Shown: positions 17,572-26,666 of the stretch, in pieces | Numbering within the stretch: position 1 is the stretch's first letter | Layout: every line of letters starts with the position of its first letter | Assembly: GCA_019359235.1 (NCBI GenBank) | Contig: JAHHHT010000032.1 | Span: 1 to 64,000, forward strand | Reading direction: 5' to 3' | Source of the DNA: Oscillatoria princeps RMCB-10 | GTDB taxonomy: Bacteria > Cyanobacteriota > Cyanobacteriia > Cyanobacteriales > Oscillatoriaceae | DNA: 64,000 nucleotides | Translations under genes and position numbers: made by a program | The notes under the pieces: generated by a model | The model's input: the letters and a program-made list of their open reading frames with translations, nothing else | Database searches by the model: none | What the model was told of the DNA's origin: nothing

Positions 17572-17825
17572 ATTCTCAGTATAGCCCCCGAGGGGTATAA
17601 CCCATCAATCTTTCCCAAAAATTTACGCTACCGTAAAGTCTTTGTAAATCACCCGTCTTCTGGGAACTCAGGCGGCGACATATCGTCTGCTCTTCCCCTG
17701 CGGCATTTATTCTCACGCCACAACTGAAGCGCGTAATTTCTGTCTCCCCCAATCTAAGTCCACCCCAGCCGGCAGCATCCCGCTCCTCCCCCCCCAGCGC
17801 CCAAGAGCCCGGAGCCACAAGCCGA

Positions 17826-17871
17826 AAACAAAAAACGCCCAACCAGTGGGCGTGTCCATCAGGGTGCATCT
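17826..17871 (-). ncRNA. Putative short RNA, copy 5 of 6
   Basis: TAGACT (17878-17883, minus) precedes GGGAACAGATGCACCCTGAT, GGACACGCCC and a CGCCCA/TGGGCG-type terminator with T6. AGGGGTG...CACCCCT lies over the expected -35 and the TGTAAATTTTT box is kept. About 250 bp of unrelated DNA separates it from copy 4, so this pair is a looser version of the tandem array at the window start. Confidence 0.6.
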
Positions 17872-18085
17872 GTTCCCAGTCTAGTACATGAGGGGTGTAA
17901 CCCGCCACCCCTATTCAAAAAAATTTACATTCAGCCCGAGCGTCGCTACCCGGCATCTATCGCGCGTCTGGATCATTCGTGTAAATTTCAGAACCCCGGT
18001 TTCGTAGGGGCGGGCCCCCGTGCCCGCCCTCTTCCGGGGTTCTGGGCGTAATGGACAAGGCCAAAGCGCTGCGCTTGCGCCCTTT

Positions 18086-18808
18086 TCACTCTGGTAACTC
18101 GCCAAAACTTTGCCGGTAGCGAGCGAGAAGAGCTTCCATTTCTTCCCGCCGCTGGCGCTCCTGCTCCGCCTGCTGGCGCTCCTGCTCGGCGCGTTCCTCC
18201 GCCTCCTGTCGCGCGAGAGTTTCCTGGCGCAGCGCCTCCGCCAGCTCGGAAGGAATCAGCAATTTCTCGCCGGTATCCTCCCGGTAAAAGCCAATCAGTT
18301 TGTCCTCCACGGCTAGACGCAGTTGCAGCAGGGTGCTGCGACTGTCTGTAATCGGTTCATAAGTTTCGCCCCGCAGGCGATAGCCGCACAATTTTTCTTC
18401 GACCCACTCGCCTTTGGGGTCAAACAGCCAGTATTCCTTTACCCCCAATTGCTCGTAGAGGGTTTTCTTGAAATTTTTATCTTCGTTTTGAGTGCCCTTG
18501 GATGTCATCTCAAAAATGACTGTAGGCACTTGTCCTTCCTCCCAAATTTTGTAATTGTCCCGCCCTCCGGGTGGCACATCAAAAATCACCATCACGTCGG
18601 GGGCTACTCGCAATTTGGGGAAGCCTTGCGAGTAGTAAAGAAACTGGTTCCCCAGAACAGTCGCCTGACGCCCCGCTAGGTATTGTTTGAGGACTTCTAG
18701 GGCTGTCAGTAATGCATACAGGTGGTCATAAGTTTCGGCCACGGGTTCACCATCCGCACTGGGGTATAATATTTCGGTTTGTTGCGGGGTGGGGAAAATG
18801 GCAGTCAT
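18086..18808 (-). CDS. Uma2-family (DUF820) putative endonuclease
   Basis: A 240-residue protein of the Uma2 family, very abundant in cyanobacteria, with a PD-(D/E)XK nuclease fold. Key residues are in PKLRVAPDVMVIFD (Asp), VPTVIFEMTSKGT (Glu...Lys-type strand) and YEQLGVKEYWLFDP. The last ~70 residues are a charged coiled coil rich in Glu, Gln and Arg (ERAEQERQQAEQERQRR). Start at ATG 18808 (MTAIFPTP) fits the family; an in-frame ATG lies six codons upstream. Cellular role of Uma2 proteins is not established. Confidence 0.88.
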   Translation of the reverse strand: MTAIFPTPQQTEILYPSADGEPVAETYDHLYALLTALEVLKQYLAGRQATVLGNQFLYYSQGFPKLRVAPDVMVIFDVPPGGRDNYKIWEEGQVPTVIFEMTSKGTQNEDKNFKKTLYEQLGVKEYWLFDPKGEWVEEKLCGYRLRGETYEPITDSRSTLLQLRLAVEDKLIGFYREDTGEKLLIPSELAEALRQETLARQEAEERAEQERQQAEQERQRREEMEALLARYRQSFGELPE

Positions 18809-18837
18809 ATTCAGGCCGGCGATCATCAGAACTCTAT

Positions 18838-18935
18838 TATAGCGGTTCTCAGTTGGATGAACTATGGCCCAGAAACCCGGTTTCTTAAAGAAACCGGGTT
18901 TCTCAGTACCTCACGCTTGATGATAAACGCTAGAT
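18838..18935. mobile_element. MITE-like element, same family as 51831-51922
   Basis: Starts TATAGCGGTTCTCAGTTGGA, holds the inverted repeat AAACCCGGTTT...AAACCGGGTTT and CTCAGTACCTCAC, and ends with an imperfect inverted copy of the left end (TGATAAACGCTAGATA). A better-preserved copy with 14-bp inverted ends is at 51831. It sits just upstream of the Uma2 gene and could affect its promoter. Confidence 0.6.
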
Positions 18936-18970
18936 ATACTTTTCGCGATGCCTTTCGTCCCTGGAATTGA

Positions 18971-19425
18971 AATGAACCGCCACCGTGAAGGAGCGCCAAG
19001 GGAAGAGAGAGAAAAAGTCTGAAAATTTTCAGGCGTTGGGGTTGACAGAAACCGGCATGTTGCGCTATCTTGGTATTGTGGGAAAATGTGCCGGCATATA
19101 AGGTGGCCGGCAGGCGGCGAGAGATGCCGGTTAGCCCACCGGCAGTCTGGGGGAAGAGATAATCTTTGTTGCCAAGCGGGTATTAAATGAACCGCCACCG
19201 TGAAGGAGCGCCAAGGAAAGAGAGAGAGAAAGTCTGAAAATTTTGTTGCGCAGGGGTTGACAGAAACCGGCATGTTGCGCTATCTTGGTATTGTGGGAAA
19301 ATGTGCCGGCATATAAGGTGGCCGGCAGGCGGCGAGAGATGCCGGTTGCGGCAATTAGCGCTGAAACTGAGAAGGGCGCGGTGCTGGTAAGCCCACCGGC
19401 AGTCGGGGCGGGTTTAAGAGATAAT
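18971..19425 (+). repeat. Tandem repeat of about 215 bp with an embedded promoter-like sequence
   Basis: Two copies (about 18971-19163 and 19186-19425) begin AATGAACCGCCACCGTGAAG and share long identical stretches. Copy B carries an extra 39-42 nt near 19350-19390. Each copy contains TTGACA, an 18-bp spacer and TATCTT (19042-19071 and 19257-19286), a good sigma-70 promoter, followed by GGTATTGTGGGAAAATGTGC. What it drives is not clear; the next supported gene starts at 19516. Confidence 0.75.
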
Positions 19426-19515
19426 TTGCCGGCAGACATCTTTACCCCTCGAATGGGCCAGAAGTATCCCTAAGCTAAGAATGGTATAATAGAACAGGAT
19501 TTTAAAAAGCCTGCT

Positions 19516-19794
19516 ATGACAACCGGCATCCCTCACTCGCTGAAAACCTTACCGTCCACTCTGCCGGTGGAAGGTGCTGTTCGGATCGAGCTACAAGAAT
19601 GAGTCCCGATTTTTCGGGCTTCCAGTCTCGTCCAAGATAGAATTCAAGAATTGCTAGACAAACAGCAAACTTCTCCCCTCAGTCCTGAAGAAGAGCGAGA
19701 ACTCGATGGCTATCAAGAGATAGATGATTACTTAAGTTTTGTTAACCGCACGATTCGCAATCTTTTTTTGGCTCAAAATCAGCAGGATTTGTAG
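19516..19794 (+). pseudogene. Small gene with in-frame TGA, upstream of HNH endonuclease
   Basis: A 92-codon frame starting MTTGIPHSLKTLPSTLPVEG runs through an in-frame TGA at 19600-19602 (codon 29) and goes on without further interruption as VPIFRASSLVQDRIQELLDK to a helical, acidic end and TAG at 19792. The HNH gene starts 1 nt later. The reading after the stop is clearly protein-like (RIQELLDKQ, SPEEERELDGYQ). A single base change (for example GGA to TGA) would explain it. The short front piece alone is 28 residues. Role unknown; gene order suggests a small partner or antitoxin-like protein for the nuclease. Confidence 0.65.
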
Positions 19795-19795
19795 A

Positions 19796-20164
19796 GTGTC
19801 TTCTCGTCGCAAAATACCAGAAGCAGTCCAAGAACAGGTACGCCGGCGAGCGAATTACCTGTGCGAATACTGTCACGCATCCGAAAAGTGGCAGTATGTG
19901 CCCTTCACGGTGGAACACGTCATCCCCGTGGTTCGGGGTGGAGCTGATAGCCTTGACAACTTAGCTCTGGCTTGCTTTCACTGCAACCGAAAAAAAGCGG
20001 ATAAGCTCTCAGCTATCGAGCCAGAGTTGGGGACGGAAGTCCCTCTATTTAACCCCAGGCAAAATCTTTGGAACGAGCATTTTTTTGGGGTCAGCGTCCG
20101 CCCTGTCAATTGTCGGTTTGACAGCAATTGGACGGGCTACAGTTGCAGCCTTAGTCTTGAATAG
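19796..20164 (+). CDS. HNH endonuclease
   Basis: A 122-residue HNH nuclease starting at GTG 19796. CEYCH and CFHCN are the two Cys pairs of the zinc site, and FTVEHVIPVVRGGADSLDNL is the HNH core (His then Asn) with Arg-rich RRKIPEAVQEQVRRRANYL before it. This layout is that of the small, free-standing cyanobacterial HNH proteins. The start lies 1 nt after the stop of the interrupted gene, implying co-transcription. Alternative ATG at 19739 would add residues with no family match. Biological target unknown. Confidence 0.88.
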   Translation: MSSRRKIPEAVQEQVRRRANYLCEYCHASEKWQYVPFTVEHVIPVVRGGADSLDNLALACFHCNRKKADKLSAIEPELGTEVPLFNPRQNLWNEHFFGVSVRPVNCRFDSNWTGYSCSLSLE

Positions 20165-20353
20165 GGAACGAGTCATAAATATTCGGGCGGCTGACAAAGC
20201 TGTAGGGCGTCATCCCCCTGCAGGAGATGCCATTTTGAGAGAAACTGAGGAGTAGGTGCGAACATAACGCCATAGGAGCGAGAAACCAGATTTCTTTAAT
20301 AAACCTGGTTTCTGACCGCCGGCATGTTATCCTAGGTTATGTCCGGTCGCTAC

Positions 20354-21505
20354 TTACCGCCAATCCCCCTGCACTGTAAACGCCGCCCAATAATAAGGAG
20401 ACTTCCACTGTCCGGAATGGAACATCTCTAACTGCGCCTCCCTCAAAGCTAGAATCGGATTTTGACCCTGATTCAGCAGCTTCTGGTAAAATTTAGCCAT
20501 GACTTCCGAAGTCGCCACATCGTTCACACTCCATAAAGATATAGCAGCAGTCATATTGGGCGCGGACAATAGGAGCTCTGGAGCGGGGGAGCTCTGGAGC
20601 TCTGGAGCAGGAATGTCCTCACCTAAGTGGCTACTGCTATACCACAAACCGCCGCGCCCCCGCATACATAAACCCCCTTGTCATTTCTGCTTTTCTCCCG
20701 GGGAGTTGTACACATCGCCAATATTGGTGAGGGTAATGGCTTCCCCCCCTCTATCCCCCACAGCCCGAAATAGGGGCAAGGCTTGGTTGTAGAATTCCAA
20801 TGCCTTCTGCTTTTCTCCCAGGGAGTCGTACACATTGCCAATATTGTTGAGGGTTGTGGCTTCCCCCCCTCTATCCCCCACAGCCCGTAATAGGGGCAAG
20901 GCTTGGTTGTAGAATTCCAATGCCTTCTGCTTTTCTCCCAGGGAGTCATTAATGCTGCCCATACCGACCAGCGTGAGGGCTTCTTTTCCTTTATCCCCGG
21001 CGGCGCGATAGAGTTGGCGGGCGGCTTCTAACTTTTCCAAAGCGGCTCGTAATGATTCTGCTATTCCTTGCCGAAATAGTTATATTCCCTCTTGCAACAT
21101 TCTATCCGCTTCGGGGTTGCTGCTACTTTGGGCGATGATGCTGCTTTGATGGGGGAAGAAACCGGTAGCATCCCACTTTTCTATTCCGGCTGAAAGGGTG
21201 CCGGCTAGAGAGATTTTCTCCGCCTCTTCCCAAAAAGTGAGATGGGATAAAGGTTCATGAAAGCCCGCGCAGGCGGGCTTGGTTTGTATAGCCGCGATTT
21301 CAATCGCCAGGGCGTCTCTGCAAAAACGGGATGCTCCCAAGAAACCGGCTTTCTGAACAACCCCGGTTTCTGAGGGTTTGGGTGTGGCCAGCCCTGACTC
21401 CGACAGCAACGCCCCAATCATAACTCCTGACAGGGAAACTCCCTGGAGGAAAGCCCAAACCAATTTGTTATGACGTTTTTCTGCTTTCAGCTTTTTACCC
21501 ATCAC
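20354..21505 (-). pseudogene. Remnant of a TPR-CHAT protein
   Basis: Three pieces in order on the minus strand. First, 21505-21080 starts with a signal-like segment (VWAFLQGVSLSGVMIGALL) and ends EADRMLQEGI, the usual lead-in to TPRs, then a stop. Second, 21040-20681 holds about three near-identical 40-residue TPR units (GEKQKALEFYNQALPLLRAV). Third, 20665-20354 holds only the C-terminal end of a CHAT protease domain (SLWSVNDVATSEVMAKFYQK, SPYYWAAFTVQGDW). The catalytic His-Cys part of about 250 residues is missing. CHAT proteins are caspase-like proteases; this copy cannot be active. Confidence 0.75.
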
Positions 21506-21543
21506 AGCACCTCAACTTAACTTCTCTCAAAACAAACGACCGT

Positions 21544-21774
21544 TTAAGCCATCAAACGCAAGGGCGTTCCTACTGTTACCGCTCTCTCAACATTAGCTGA
21601 GCTGTTAATGCCCACCAGTAACGCCAGTTTGCGCGGCGTGTTTTGGGCTAATACTTGACCGTAGCGTTGGGCTTGTCGTTGGAAGACCAGGGGGTGAAGT
21701 CCAGGGGTGGCTAGAGCAGCAATTGCGAATTGCAGGAAGTGCCGGCGAGAGATGTGAGTCCTATTCCGATTCAT
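21544..21774 (-). pseudogene. Truncated caspase-like (metacaspase) protein, N-terminal fragment
   Basis: A 76-residue frame with a twin-arginine-type signal (SRRHFLQFAIAALATPGL) followed by TPRKLALLVGINSS, the first strand of the peptidase C14 caspase fold. It then breaks into VERAVTVGTPLRLMA and stops where a full cyanobacterial metacaspase would continue for 600 or more residues. The catalytic His and Cys are absent. It lies 38 bp upstream of the TPR-CHAT remnant on the same strand; both are protease relics. Confidence 0.65.
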
Positions 21775-22206
21775 AGTTACTTGTTTGGTAGTGGAGTCAG
21801 AGAATATCCCGACAGGAACGACAGTAACTCCTCGTAGGGTGCGTTCCCTCTTAGGGAACGCACCCTACCCCTACCTTTCCACCGGCAGCACAGAACCGGC
21901 AAGCACCGGCGCGCCATAACTGCTATAAAGAAACGTTTAACTTACTATTCTAGCTTAGATCATTGCCTCGCTTCACCGGCAACCTATTATAATTTCTTAA
22001 ACTTTTATCAGGAGGTTTGTAGTTGGGCTTTAGCCCAACCGGGGACAGTGCCCCCAAACCCGCCCCTACAACGGTGCCACCGGACACGATCTAAGCTGTT
22101 AGGCTTTTAATCTTCCTGTCTGCCCTTTGGAGGCAGAGCCTCCAGGACAGCGTTCCCAGGCAGAGCCTGGGAACGAGAGGAAATCCAAAATCCCCCCACC
22201 CCCCGA
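21775..22206. other. Repeat-filled intergenic region
   Basis: Holds a perfect palindrome GTAGGGTGCGTTCCCT/AGGGAACGCACCCTAC (21834-21868), a GTAGTTGGGCTTTAGCCCAA repeat (about 22019), and a CCAGGCAGAGCCTGG hairpin (about 22157). These families recur across the window. No gene is supported. Confidence 0.6.
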
Positions 22207-22256
22207 AAAACAAAAAACGCCCAACAAGTGGGCGTGTCCATCAGGGTGCATCTACA
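22207..22256 (-). ncRNA. Putative short RNA, copy 6 of 6
   Basis: TAGATT (22264-22269, minus) precedes CATGTAGATGCACCCTGATG, GACACGCCC and a CGCCCA.../TGGGCG-type terminator with T6. The ATTGTAAATTTTTGTT box is at about 22302-22317, directly abutting the purD stop codon. The -35 region lacks the clear palindrome of the other copies. Confidence 0.6.
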
Positions 22257-22310
22257 TGACACTAATCTAGCACCTGTAGTCTCTCACCCCCCACCCCGCT
22301 TAACAAAAAT

Positions 22311-23600
22311 TTACAATCCGCCCCGGCGCACCCGGTGGCCGATATCCCGCCGGAAATACCGGCCCTCAAACTCAATGCAGTCCACCGCCGCGTAGGCGCG
22401 GGCAAAGGCGTCGTCAAAGGTGTCGCCGGTGGCGGTGACGCCCAAAACCCGACCCCCATCGGTCAGCAGCTGTCCCTCCTTGAGCCGGGTGCCGGCGTGA
22501 AACACCACCGCACCGGCAGCCTCAGCTCGCTCAATGCCGGCGATCGCGTCACCCTTTTGGTAATCCCCGGGATAGCCACCGGCAGCCATCACCACACAAG
22601 CGCACGCCCCCGGGAACCAGCGCACCGGCGGCAGTTCAGCCAGCGTCTGGTTCGCGCACGCCAGCATCAAGTCCTCCAGAGGCGTTTCCAGCAGCGGCAA
22701 AATCGCTTGCGTTTCCGGATCGCCAAACCGGCAGTTAAATTCCAGCACCTTGATATCACCTGCCGGTGACACCATCAAACCGGCATAGAGCACCCCCCGG
22801 TAGTCAATCTTGCGCTCTCGCAAAACCGCCACCACCGGCTCGAGAACCTCCCGCTGAACCCGTTCCATCAGCTCAGGCGTCAAAATCGGTGCCGGTGCGT
22901 ACACCCCCATACCCCCCGTATTGGGCCCCGTATCCCCCTCACCAATCGCTTTGTGGTCTTGCGCCGGCAGCAAAGGCCGCACCGAAAGGCCATCCGTCAG
23001 CGCCAAAACCGACACCTCTTGGCCCGTCAGGCACTCTTCAATCACCACGCACTCGCCGGCCATACCGAACTGGCCACCGAAAGACGCCGCAATCGCCGCC
23101 TGCGCCTCCTCAACCGTGCGAGCCACCGTTACCCCCTTGCCGGCAGCCAGCCCATCCGCCTTGACCACAATCGGTGCCCCCGACTGCGCCACATAGGTGA
23201 GAGCCGCCTGCGGGTGGTCATCTGTAAACACAGCAGACTTAGCCGTGGGAATCCCAGCTTCCAGCATCAAAGCCTTAGCCCAAGCCTTGCTCGACTCAAT
23301 CTGAGCCCCCGCTTGCGTTGGGCCAAACACCGTCAAATCCTGCTGCTGGAGATAGTCAGCTAGACCCCTAGCCAGCGGCAGTTCCGGGCCAACCACCACA
23401 AGCCCCACACCATGCTCCAGCGCCGCTGCTTTAATCCCGTCGAAGTCATCAGCGCTCAGCGGCAAATTCTGGCAGCGATCCATCGCCGCAGTGCCCCCAT
23501 TTCCCGGAACCACAAACGCCCGCTCAATTTTCGGAGATTGCAAGAGTTTCCAAGCGATGGCGTGCTCTCGACCCCCATTGCCAACAACCAAAACCTTCAC
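22311..23600 (-). CDS. purD: Phosphoribosylamine-glycine ligase (GAR synthetase)
   Basis: A 429-residue ATP-grasp enzyme that joins glycine to 5-phosphoribosylamine, step 2 of purine synthesis in the cytosol. VLVVGNGGREHAIAWKL opens the N-domain; VGPELPLARGLADYL, the ATP-grasp VVKADGLAAGKGV, GPNTGGMGVYAPAP and the metal-binding EFNCRFGDPETQ follow in order. Length equals the family's usual 420-430. It is a single-gene unit; a short-RNA copy begins right behind its stop. Confidence 0.96.
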   Translation of the reverse strand: MKVLVVGNGGREHAIAWKLLQSPKIERAFVVPGNGGTAAMDRCQNLPLSADDFDGIKAAALEHGVGLVVVGPELPLARGLADYLQQQDLTVFGPTQAGAQIESSKAWAKALMLEAGIPTAKSAVFTDDHPQAALTYVAQSGAPIVVKADGLAAGKGVTVARTVEEAQAAIAASFGGQFGMAGECVVIEECLTGQEVSVLALTDGLSVRPLLPAQDHKAIGEGDTGPNTGGMGVYAPAPILTPELMERVQREVLEPVVAVLRERKIDYRGVLYAGLMVSPAGDIKVLEFNCRFGDPETQAILPLLETPLEDLMLACANQTLAELPPVRWFPGACACVVMAAGGYPGDYQKGDAIAGIERAEAAGAVVFHAGTRLKEGQLLTDGGRVLGVTATGDTFDDAFARAYAAVDCIEFEGRYFRRDIGHRVRRGGL

Positions 23601-23954
23601 GGTATCCTCTTTTAAGTCAATTCATACTGCCCAGCTCGCGTGGCAGCTAAATGGACTCTACCACCCTCAGGGTTCCCCAAGCTAGTGCAAGCGCAACTTC
23701 ACCAGAAGTCACCTTCCGCTACTCTCACTCTCGCCAAAGGGCAGTCGCCGCCCGGTCCCCGCCGGTGTCAGGGCTTTAGCCCAATACAAACCTTTGGGCT
23801 AAAGCCCAACTACGAACTTTTGGGCTAAAGCCCAACTACGAACTTTTGGGCTAAAATTCAAGAAACTTAAAACTCTAGACCGGCTCTATGCCTTTTGGTA
23901 TAGGTAAGCTTTCCTGAGTATTAATAGCGTGCCGGTGCGAAACCCCTTTGCCGG
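23601..23954. other. Intergenic region with TTTGGGCTAAAGCCCAAC repeats
   Basis: Three close copies of GGGCTTTAGCCCAA / TTGGGCTAAAGCCCAA lie at about 23769-23850, partly in tandem (CTACGAACTTTTGGGCTAAA repeated). The same hairpin sequence recurs at 22019, 25405, 25477 and 42656. No gene supported. Confidence 0.6.
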
Positions 23955-25382
23955 CTAGAAACCTTTCTGCTGCTGGTACAGCGCCTTAAACCGGCGCTGC
24001 TGCTGGTTGTGATCTACAATCGGTGCTGGATAGCCGCAAGCATCCCGATCTCGATCGGAAATTTTGCCAGTTACGAGAACTTCCGCATCAAAACTGCTGA
24101 GCTCTGGCAGCCACTCCCGGATGTATTCCCCCTCTGGGTCGAATTTCTGAGCTTGAGTGGCGGGGTTGAAAATCCGCAGCGGTTTCGGGTCCATGCCGCT
24201 GGAAGCGCTCCACTGCCAGCCGCCATTGTTCGCAGCCAGATCCCCGTCAACTAGCTTTTGCATGAAGTATTTTTCTCCCCACTGCCAGTTAATAATCAAG
24301 TCTTTTGTGAGGAAACTGGCGACAATCATGCGGCAGCGATTGTGCATCCAGCCGGTTTCGTTGAGCTGGCGCATGGCAGCGTCAACAATAGGGTAGCCGG
24401 TTTTGCCCTCACACCACGCTAGGAAATGCTCTTCTTTATTCTGCCAAGGGAAATTTTTGAAAGGCTCGCGATAAGCTCCTGAGGCTAATTCTGGGAAGTG
24501 ATACATGGCGTGCTGGTAGAACTCCCGCCACGCCAATTCCTGCTGCCAAGTTTGAACGCTGGCGAACGCTTCATCGCTGCGGCACTGCTCTAAAGCGCCC
24601 TGAGCAGCCTCCCAAACCGTGCGGATGCCAATCGCCCCAAATTTGAGAGCGGCGCTCAGCATAGAAGTGCCGGGAGCCGCAGGGAAATTGCGCTGTTCTT
24701 GGTAGTCGAAAATGGGGCTCGCGCAGAATTCCTCCAGCTTTTCTTTCGCCGAAAGCTCTCCCGGCTCTAGCAAAAGCGGGTTTGACCAGACTTTTTCCAA
24801 ATCCTTCCAAGGAGCAACACCCTCACCGGCATCGAGCGCCGCTTGCAGTTCTTTTTCTGTCAGCGGTTCGGCATTGTGCAGCTCAAGAACAGGTTGCGCC
24901 TTGGGTTTGGCGATCCAGTTTTTCCAGAAGGGGGTGTAGACGGTGTAAGGAGTGCCGGAACCGCTGCGAATCTCTGCCGGTGCGTGCAGCAGCTGATCCC
25001 ATAAATTTTCCACTGCGATCCCTTTGGCTCGCAGCGCTTCGCTGACAGCTTTGTCGCGCTCTCGCGAATAAAGTTCGATGTCTGAATTCCAGTATACCGC
25101 TTTGGCGCTGAGGGCGGCTGCCAGTGCGGGAATGGCTTGGCGGGGATCGCCTTGCAATATTAACAGCCTCGCCCCAACTTCGGCATAGCGCTGCTGCAAT
25201 TCCTGCAAGCAGCCAGCCATGTATTTGACTCGTGCCGGTGCCACATCGTCGCGGTTGAGGATATTGGGATCGAGGCAGAAGACGCCCGCCACTTTCGGGG
25301 TTTTCTCTCGGGCTACAGCCAGCCCCACATTGTCAGAAAGGCGCAAATCGCGCCGGTGCCAGAACAGGATTAAATCGGACAT
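23955..25382 (-). CDS. phr: Deoxyribodipyrimidine photolyase, class I (8-HDF type)
   Basis: A 475-residue light-driven repair enzyme for cyclobutane pyrimidine dimers. The N-terminal antenna domain starts [18 protein letters not shown]. The C-terminal FAD domain shows [55 protein letters not shown], and [20 protein letters not shown]. The Trp-rich end fits the electron-transfer chain. It closely follows the Synechococcus elongatus PhrA layout, where 8-HDF is the antenna; that cofactor is inferred. A cryptochrome is less likely given the preserved repair-type AxNNGGWQW. Confidence 0.95.
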   Translation of the reverse strand: MSDLILFWHRRDLRLSDNVGLAVAREKTPKVAGVFCLDPNILNRDDVAPARVKYMAGCLQELQQRYAEVGARLLILQGDPRQAIPALAAALSAKAVYWNSDIELYSRERDKAVSEALRAKGIAVENLWDQLLHAPAEIRSGSGTPYTVYTPFWKNWIAKPKAQPVLELHNAEPLTEKELQAALDAGEGVAPWKDLEKVWSNPLLLEPGELSAKEKLEEFCASPIFDYQEQRNFPAAPGTSMLSAALKFGAIGIRTVWEAAQGALEQCRSDEAFASVQTWQQELAWREFYQHAMYHFPELASGAYREPFKNFPWQNKEEHFLAWCEGKTGYPIVDAAMRQLNETGWMHNRCRMIVASFLTKDLIINWQWGEKYFMQKLVDGDLAANNGGWQWSASSGMDPKPLRIFNPATQAQKFDPEGEYIREWLPELSSFDAEVLVTGKISDRDRDACGYPAPIVDHNQQQRRFKALYQQQKGF

Positions 25383-25404
25383 TTACTAGCGTTTTTGTTA
25401 CGGT

Positions 25405-25552
25405 TTGTAGTTGGGCTTTAGCCCAAAAGAGAGCCGGCGCACAAGCATTTCATACAAGAATCAAACAGAAAAAGGTTTGTAGTTGGGCTTTAGCCCAAAA
25501 GAGAGCCGGCGCACAAGCCTTGCATACAATAATTAAACAGAAAAGCTCTCCC
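25405..25552. repeat. Two tandem 72-bp repeats upstream of photolyase
   Basis: GGTTTGTAGTTGGGCTTTAG is followed by CCCAAAAGAGAGCCGGCGCA and CAAGC(A/C)TT(T/G)CATACAAGAAT in both copies (about 25404 and 25476), with a handful of mismatches. They fill the gap between the photolyase start and the ADP-ribosylglycohydrolase stop and so lie in the photolyase promoter region. Confidence 0.75.
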
Positions 25553-25554
25553 TG

Positions 25555-26400
25555 CTATTTTTTCACCCCACTCATCAGCTGCCGGTCTAGCTCTATGATA
25601 TAATCCCTGCCATACTGACCGTTTTCTAGCCCTTGGATGAGATGGTGGGGGAGATACTGGGCAATCTCCTCACTGCAAGAACCGGCAGCTAGGGCAATCG
25701 CCGCCACCGTATCCACATCGCCGGTGAAGGCAATGCAATCCCTGAGAAGTTCGCTCAGGCTGTCGTTGCGCATCACCGCAGTAATTGCCGCCCTCACACT
25801 CATCCAGCCTTTCGATCTTACCTCACCCTGCCACGGCTGCGACCACGGATATCCCGGAACATGAGTTTCCAGGAACTCTCCCAGATCGCTTTTCGCACCC
25901 AGCCGGTAAATAAAGTAATGCGACATCAAAGCAGCTGTTCTAGCAGCATTAATTCCATCCGGCGTGTTGTGAGTCAGCGCCGCCTGAACCGTCGCCGCCT
26001 CAATCACCTTCTCAACCGTTGGGAAAACACCCACCGGCGCTACACGCATGGACGCCCCACTTTTATCGCTGTCCGGCTGCATTTGTTCTAGGAACTCCTC
26101 GCCATTCCGAACTTTCAGCAAAAACTCGTAAAACCGGCTGGCGTAACCCTCTCTCGGATCGCGCTTGAAAGTTGCCACAAACCGGCGAGCCAAAACCTCT
26201 GGCGTCCACGGCGATCCAGCCACAATTGTTTCCGCAATCGCCAGACTCATTTGGGTGTCGTCCGTGTAGGATCCCGGTTTGAGTCGGTGGCGGGGGTGCT
26301 GCACATATCTGCTGAGATTATTGTACTGCTCAACCATCTCCGCGTCAGCATATTCAAAGCCGGCACCGTAAGCATCCCCAACCGCCAATTCAAGCAACAT
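25555..26400 (-). CDS. ADP-ribosylglycohydrolase family protein
   Basis: A 281-residue all-helical hydrolase of the ARH/DraG family, which removes ADP-ribose from proteins or small molecules using two metal ions. GDAYGAGFEY (8-17), YTDDTQM (45-51; metal-binding Thr-Asp-Asp) and GDVDTVAAIALAAG (metal Asp residues near the end) are in place. DraG itself acts on nitrogenase reductase, but no nif or draT gene is near, so the substrate is open. The start ATG 26400 gives the family's MLLELAVGDAYG opening. Confidence 0.88.
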   Translation of the reverse strand: MLLELAVGDAYGAGFEYADAEMVEQYNNLSRYVQHPRHRLKPGSYTDDTQMSLAIAETIVAGSPWTPEVLARRFVATFKRDPREGYASRFYEFLLKVRNGEEFLEQMQPDSDKSGASMRVAPVGVFPTVEKVIEAATVQAALTHNTPDGINAARTAALMSHYFIYRLGAKSDLGEFLETHVPGYPWSQPWQGEVRSKGWMSVRAAITAVMRNDSLSELLRDCIAFTGDVDTVAAIALAAGSCSEEIAQYLPHHLIQGLENGQYGRDYIIELDRQLMSGVKK

Positions 26401-26666
26401 AATCTCACCGCTGTTAATGTTTGTCCTCAGCTTGAGAGCCTGTCTTGCATTCTTCTGAAGCGGTAAGAAACCCGGTTCCTTTGAGCTAGAAGGCCCGAAT
26501 TTTCTTGCTTTTATCCAAAGAAACCCGGTTTCTGGTATAGCAAGACCGGCGCTCTAGTAGCGCTGCTGCTGAAACTATTATACTGCGGAATCCTCGGCGC
26601 GTCAACTAGCTTCCAAGCCGCCACCCGCTGCCTCTCCCACCGGCAGCTCAAGCCCTCTATTTTTTC

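Noticed and set aside
18911-19273. 120-codon minus-strand frame over the tandem repeat
   Set aside because: Its two similar halves simply mirror the DNA repeat, and no ribosome site or family is seen.
19285-19473. 62-codon frame in the second tandem repeat, downstream of TTGACA
   Set aside because: The corresponding frame in the first repeat is broken early and no ribosome site is present; kept only as part of the repeat finding.
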